Positions 58,201 to 64,000 of a stretch of DNA of 64,000 nt are shown piece by piece (within the stretch, counting starts at the first letter, position 1; each line of letters begins with the position of its first letter). The stretch is from NCBI GenBank assembly GCA_911728435.2, contig OU452204.1, positions 18,600,001 through 18,664,000 of the forward strand, given 5' to 3'. The translations under genes were made by a program, and so were the position numbers. Origin of the DNA: Apoderus coryli (lineage: Eukaryota; Arthropoda; Insecta; Coleoptera; Attelabidae). The notes under the pieces are model-generated. The model had not been told where the DNA came from. It searched no databases and saw only the letters and a program-made list of their open reading frames with translations.

Positions 58201-58689
58201 TCTGGTTGTGTTGACACCGTTCCGGAAACTGCTCTTCATATGCCTCCGCTGCACAACACTGTTCGCTAGCGACCATTGACTCTTGACTTCATGGCTGATT
58301 TCTCATAGCTGTTGACTGTCTTTATATACCTCATGTCGTGTTCCACATCGCACGGGAATGCTCTGGACCTTTCTAGTCTTTTCTGTTCTATTCTATGGCA
58401 ATCTACGCCACGGCCAGCTTGAGTATGACTAGGCGCCTAGCGGTGTTGCCAACAGGTGTACATTTTCTTGTTCGTTACATTATTACTGGCCATTCTTATA
58501 CGTCAAAACACTTTTTATTTGACTAAAAAAATATTTATGTAGAAAATAAGAAAGTGAATGTAGAATTTTTCCGCTATCGAAAATGTTATGTATAAATTTA
58601 GAGAACAAGGCAAAACAACTACTCCACTGGCTAGTACCACGACTGGCATTTAATTAGAAGCACAAGTTTTGTAAATAAATACTAAAATG

Positions 58690-59003
58690 AATATTTTATT
58701 TAGTCCTTGATCCAGTTTCATCGCCATAAATTGAATTAAGTTCGTTCATGCACTGTTGCTGAGTTAATCCACATCGAAAGTTGTAAAAAATAATCGCACG
58801 AAAATGTTCACGATTTAATTCCATTTTTGGGCCGAGATGAATCTTTTAAGTTACTGTAAACAACACAAATAACGCTCGTATGTCTAAACGTTCTGAGTAA
58901 GTATAACCTCAAAAATGTGCAACTTTACGATAGAGCTGTCAGTTGCCAGATTGCAACATCCGGGTTGCCAAATCCCGAAATATAAAAGGCAACCCTCGTA
59001 CCA
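58690..59003 (-). mobile_element. Mariner 5' end fragment (second family)
   Basis: The minus strand has a terminus ACGAGGGTTGCCTTTTATAT, a leader, then MELNREHFRAIIFYNFRCGL and TQQQCMNELNSIYGDE, the N-terminal HTH of a mariner transposase. It stops after about 42 codons. It is the complementary part of the family seen at 54540-55020. Confidence 0.8.
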
Positions 59004-60365
59004 CAAAAGATACGCAAATCTCAAGGCAGATTTCAGCTTGTAATAAAATTTTCTAAAACTTTACTAATTTAACCTCCTTGTAGCTCTGTAAATCAAACGT
59101 TTATAGAAAATAATCGAAACATTCAAATTCAATCATCATCACCTAATCATGTTTCTAAAGGTGTCAACTTCTATGGATCTTTATAAAATTATCACCTATA
59201 AAAGTTTAGTATATAAGTATAATATAAAACACATAATACTGACTGAAACAGAGAACACTATAAACTGACTTGTAAGCGTTGGCTCTGGTAATAAAAGATC
59301 ACGTTGTTTTCTTATTTCCATTACGTTTAACATGAGCTTTGTGTGCTTGGCAATGAGCGTCTGTAAGAGTCAGCATTATTTATTTAATGTTGGAAAAGAT
59401 GCATTAAAAATTATGTTTATTTGTCGACAATTCATTCGTGATACACATTCAATTTTTATTATACCTACCGCATGGGTTTAACACATTTAAGTCAATCTCG
59501 TAAGGATGTTTGATCAGTCTTCAAAGATATAAGGAATGGCTAATTATGCACTTATTTTGCAATCATTGTGACATGATTTTACTTTTACCTTCAACTTCTA
59601 AAACAGTAGATCAAAACAATATACAAGAGTATGAAGAAATTAATCACAGTGATGAAAAATTCAAAGAATATTCTTCATTGTAAAGACTGATTGTGACTGT
59701 TGTATGCTATTATTGTTTTAAAATGTTTAAAGTATTATAGTTAAAAATTATAGTCAGCTGAAACAATGTTGTTTTCAAACTCAATGACCATGTTTCAATA
59801 CAAAATACAACCGATGATTCTTGATTCTACCCAAAACTGGCATCATATAGAAATGAAAATTAGCCATTTCTTTCTGGCCATGTTCCGAAACTGAACTGAT
59901 ACTGATAAATGTGGTCCAAAATGGAATAATATGTAGGTACTGAAGTTACTAAAGCCAAAGATTAATCTAAAGCAAACGGAACGCTTTTGACAGTAAAATA
60001 TAGAACCTAACCTGCAAATTTTTGGGTTTGAGTTTAGACAATCTAAGGGTTTTTTCGTTTTCGGAATTGATGTTGGGATTCAATGTCTTGATTGTTTTCT
60101 TCTGCGAGGGCTTTGGGATCATGCAGAAGTTTTGTGGCAAAACCACAGTCATATATACGATTTCACCGAACCTATCACAAATTAATAATACTTACCTCCA
60201 TCAAAATGCTGATAAATCATCACCTCCCGCGCTTTGCTATTAGCATTGTCTTTGTTGCCCTTGTTGGATTCTTCGAGTCTTATTTTACCTTGTGACATAA
60301 TAAACGAAGAAATTGAAAACATCAATGTTGGAGACAGCAGACCTAATCGTAACAGAAAAGAAAGG
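59004..60365. other. Unassigned AT-rich DNA
   Basis: No recognised gene. Minus-strand ORFs at 60152-59967 and 60300-60182 are separated by GT/AG-like signals, but the reading phase does not join them, so no gene is called. Confidence 0.4.
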
Positions 60366-60369
60366 CAAT

Positions 60370-62373
60370 GAGACCTAATCACATTCAACACTCAATAAGA
60401 GGCGATCCGGCACACCTTTGGAGGTTTGTTCAGAATAAAAAACAAAGGTCACGTATTCCTGGTGTTATGTTTGACGAGCAGGGCACTGAAATATCAGATC
60501 CAATAAATATCGTTTCCGGATTTGCCAATTATTTTCGTAGTGTATATGTTGATTCGATAAGCCAGGACTATACTGAGACTTTTAACAGTGATGATGTGGG
60601 GAGCTTGGATATGGAAGATATTCTAAGTGCTCTGAAAAGTCTAAAACCGAAGATGACTGCAGGTATAGATAACCTACCCGCGATGGTGGTTAAAGATTGT
60701 GCTTATGCATTTGTGGAACCATTGTATTACATTTTTAATTTATCCCTGCGGTCCAACTTGTTTCCTGACTACTGGAAGATATATGTCCTATACATAAATC
60801 GGGAGATATTAACAGAATCGACAACTATCGACCTATTTCAATTCTTCCTAATTTCGCAAAGGTTTTTGAAATTGCTCTGCACAATAAGTTATTTGGGCAA
60901 ATAAAACATAGGCTAGTTTACCAGCAACATGGGTTCATTAAGGGTCGTTCTACGGTGACCATTCTAACCACTTTCCTGCAGGATGTAATTCCGGCTGTCG
61001 GTCGAGGTTTGCAAGTCGACGCAATGTATACTGACTGACAAGGCGTTCGATAAGATTGACCATTCCCTGATTCGACAGAAGACATTGGCTTCGGCAGGAA
61101 TCTGATATCTTTTTTTCAGTCCTATCTGGGAGCACGGCAACAATTTGTTGAATACAATGGATTCAGTTCAAGTTCATTCACAGCCTCAAGTGGAACTCCG
61201 CAGGGCAGTATGTTGGCTCCTCTTCTCTTTGCAATATTCGTAAACGATATTGGCTCTGGTTTTAATAGCAATTATTTGTTGTTTGCGGATGATTTAAAAT
61301 TGTATCGCACTGTTGTTTGTGAGAACGATTGCGCACAGCTTCAAACAGATCTGTGTCGGCTCTCAGAATGGTGTGATCTAAATAGACTTCCTCTAAATCT
61401 GAACAAATGTAAGTCGGTGACATTTACAAGACGTCAAGATCCGTTTTTGCGAAACTACACCATCGATAATTCAAATTTGGAACGCTGCGCTTTAATCAAA
61501 GATCTTGGTGTATACTTGGATGGTGATTTATCTTTCAACTACCACATTGAGCAAGTTTCTGCTAATGCTTTGCGAATGTTAGGATTTATTTTTAGACAGA
61601 CCAGAGAATTCAACAACATGGACTGCCTGAAAAGTCTCTATTTCGTCTTTGTTGTGTCTATTTTGGAATTCGCTACAATCATTTGGTCGCCCATCTACCG
61701 TGTTCATATACAGAGATTGGAGAGTATCCAACGTAAGTTTTTAAAATATTTGTCATTTAAAATTGATGGATATTTTCCTCCTCGTGGGTGTGATCACGGC
61801 CTGTTATTGGCAAGGTTCGGATTTCGGCCGTTAGCCGAGAGACGCGTCTTCGCGTCTCAGATCTTTCTTTTTAAGTTGATCAACAATATGTTGGATTGTC
61901 CTCGGTGGCTTCAGCAGCTATGGTTTCGTGTCCCTAGGGTTCACTCTAGAAGCCCTAGTTTATTTTGGGTGCCACAGATTCGTTCTAATTATGAATCTAA
62001 AGCACCGCTAGTTCGGGCTTGTAAATACAGCAACCGATTAGTTATTAATGAAAACGTTGATTTTTTTCATGTATCGCTTGATTCTTTTAAGAAAAGTTGA
62101 GAGACATGTTTGCAGGCTACTGATTTGTATTTGTTTTGATGAATTATTTATTGTTATTATTAATTGTTCTTGTAATCCTCTCAATTTTCTTTCGTTTTGA
62201 TGCGTGTATTTCCTTTTTTGTATTTTTCTATTTTTCAGTTAGATTTAAGTTAGTTCTAAGTTGGGTATTTTTGTATGCTAATGCTAGGCAATTGTTTTTG
62301 TTAATGTAAGATTTTGTCTTGTTATTGGGTAGCAATACCTGTTAGACAATAAAGAGATTATTATTATTATTAC
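60370..62373 (+). mobile_element. 5'-truncated Jockey-like LINE
   Basis: RT begins near IQHSIRGDPAHLWRFVQNKK. After a break near 60780 come NYRPISILPNFAKVFE, QQHGFIKGRSTV, GTPQGSMLAPLLFAIFVNDI and YLLFADDLKLYR (catalytic FADD). Thumb and C-terminal regions then run in one 296-codon ORF (61210-62100), including ILEFATIIWSPIY and LESIQRKFLKYLSF. The 3'UTR contains AATAAAGAG and a TTA-repeat tail at 62359-62373. Frameshifts at about 60780 and 61035-61110 inactivate it. It has no endonuclease or RNase H. The family's 3' end recurs at 10887. Confidence 0.9.
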
Positions 62374-63489
62374 TAAGACATGAACTATGCAACGAGCGAA
62401 GACAATGGAAATTTGTCAAAATTTTGTTTTTCCTCCACAGTTTATTTGATGTAGAATCTGCCCGTAAATTAACCTCACAACTGTGTCTGTAACACCCTGT
62501 ATAAAAGTCGGTTGATCTCTGTCCATGAATTTTTGATGATTGGGAAAACGTGTCAAGAAAACCTCTGCGTTTACTGTAGCAAAAACGTGCACGTAGATGA
62601 GCGTTTTGTGTTGTAAACAATAAATAAAACTGAAATTAAAATTAAATATTCAGAGAAAAAAATATATCAGGAAAAACTGTTCCAAGGAAACAGAGGCGGT
62701 GGATGATCCTCAACGTTTTTGTCGGTCATCTTGGAATTGCTTAACCCACCCAAAAAACTCACGAACTCGATAAAGCTGCGATACAATACACTGTTTTAAT
62801 AAAACATAAGTTTCAGTAGCAGTTTATTGTGAAAGTTTTCACGAGTAAATATTGAATTCGTATTTTTATTCATTTAGTTTTTTTTATTACCAGATAGAAA
62901 ACAGACATTTTTCTTTATATGGAATTATATCTCTATTCAAGCATTCATAGCACAATGTATTTGTAACTTGTGCAGTGTGAACTGGATAAAGAAATGTTAC
63001 CATATATGTTGCTACGTGTGTGTGTGTGTATACATCGAGAGCATGGTGAATTATTAAGTCTTTCGATGCGGTTGAGAAATATTTTGTTGAGCTCAATAAG
63101 TTTGTTCGATGAATAACAAGGCGGTGTGACTCGTATCCGCAAACATTATTTAAGTAAGTGGGATTTGTATAGCAACCTTTAAAGTATGTTTACGTTTTGC
63201 TGGCAGGAGAATTGCTATTATACACTTTTTTTTGTTGTTACGTTAAAACACCAGGGGTGTTTTTTAATTCCGCGAAATGGTGTAGAGGGAAGTTAGTGGA
63301 TGGGATATTTTTAGTCGTGAAATGTTCTATTACTCATCATTAGTATCAATACCAAGTTTTATCTTATTCGGATCATTAATCTTTGAACTATCGTCGGTCA
63401 AACTTACACACCAGCAGCAACCTTAAAGCAAGCAGATAGAGATCAGTGCCGAGAATGCTCACCGTGACCTCAAACACAACAGCACGAGG
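62374..63489. other. Unassigned repeat-like DNA
   Basis: AACACCCTGTATAAAAG occurs at about 62491 and a TGTGTGTG run at about 63020. 63252-63390 shares sequence with 57026-57090. No gene seen. Confidence 0.4.
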
Positions 63490-64000
63490 ACTCTATGCAA
63501 TGGCATAAAAAAGACCACCAAAGACGTTTAACATCATCAGTTAGCCGGGAAACTCATGGCGACCATCTTCTGGGACTCAAGAAATCCTATTCATGGATTA
63601 TAAAAGATAAAGGTGTATTTCTGTATTTGGACAATGCTACGCTTCAACATTAGGACAGTTAAAAGAAGCAATCAGAGAAGGATGCAATTGTGTGAAGAGA
63701 TGAGTAGAAAAGTAACAGATAATCCAAATTTGTTAAAAAGTATTTGCTTTAGCGACGAATCGACATTTTTCCTGAATGGATTTGCAAAGAGATACAGTTG
63801 GGATAATGAAAATCCACATGTGTTCAGGAGAACCATACACAGTATCCCGACAATATCAATGTGTGGGCAGGAGTTCTGGGAGACGAGATAATCGGGTCTG
63901 TTGTCGTAGAAGATAATCTGACCTCAGTTTAGAACTTTTATAGAAAATGTAATAAATCCATTAATCACTCAGTCGCTATAGAAAACCAAACCGATGACGT
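63490..64000 (+). mobile_element. IS630/Tc1-type transposase fragment running off the window
   Basis: RRMQLCEEMSRKVTDNPNLL and SICFSDESTFFLNG (first catalytic Asp), then NENPHVFRRT and, after a frame change, VWAGVLGDEIIGSVVVEDNL. It matches the catalytic core of DUF4817-associated transposases. Frame shifts near 63870 and a stop after this show it is a relic; the remainder lies right of the window. Confidence 0.75.

Noticed and set aside
59967..60300. Possible two-exon minus-strand gene (ORFs starting MSQGKIRLEESNKG and MTVVLPQNFCMIPK)
   Set aside because: Plausible donor and acceptor exist, but the phases do not join without a stop, and neither peptide resembles a known protein.

Overview
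This is an AT-rich, intron-rich, transposon-laden eukaryotic window, most consistent with an insect nuclear genome. Seven host genes resemble conserved animal genes. The repeats are of the kinds common in insect genomes: mariner, piggyBac, P/THAP-like, BEL/Pao, several non-LTR retrotransposons and MITEs. The order is not certain; a beetle is a reasonable guess, but nothing seen here proves it.

Layout. At 1-4000 lie LINE debris and the 5' five exons of an HPS4-like gene (minus; the last exon or exons lie left of the window). A single-exon ATP23 protease gene (minus, 4615-5388) shares a 381-bp divergent promoter with a complete nine-exon ABHD16A lipase gene (plus, 5770-9663). After LINE-rich DNA at 10-14 kb come two mitochondrial genes arranged head to head: mTERF3 (minus, 14034-15187) and the Twinkle DNA helicase (plus, 15898-31924). 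Their shared spacer holds an NRF-1-like near-palindrome and an E-box. Twinkle has a 13.2-kb intron that contains a whole two-exon GIPC gene in antisense plus more than ten mobile elements. Then come the first three exons of a procollagen galactosyltransferase (plus, from 32919) and five exons of a class A GPCR (minus, 52873 down to 41702). The rest (53-64 kb) is almost wholly transposon relics.

Transposons with clear structure: a piggyBac-derived element with TTAA duplications (2103-2685), a foldback element (18.2-18.9 kb), two 528-bp MITEs in inverted arrangement (24886-26154), a third copy split by a 596-bp solo LTR (41895-43022), a mariner foldback derivative (27676-28384), an intact mariner (51092-52420), an element with perfect 23-bp inverted repeats that carries a THAP-type exon (48581-49903), and a deleted BEL/Pao element with 5-bp target duplications (53022-54094). 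A 4-kb degenerate tandem array (about 43.9-47.97 kb) fills one GPCR intron.

How the genes relate. ATP23, mTERF3 and Twinkle all act in mitochondria (protein processing, transcription/ribosome biogenesis, mtDNA replication), and mTERF3 and Twinkle may be co-regulated from one bidirectional promoter. HPS4, ABHD16A, GIPC, the collagen glycosyltransferase and the GPCR belong to unrelated membrane, lipid, trafficking or secretory pathways. All exon models were built by eye from splice-site consensus, reading phase and family resemblance; no transcript data were available.
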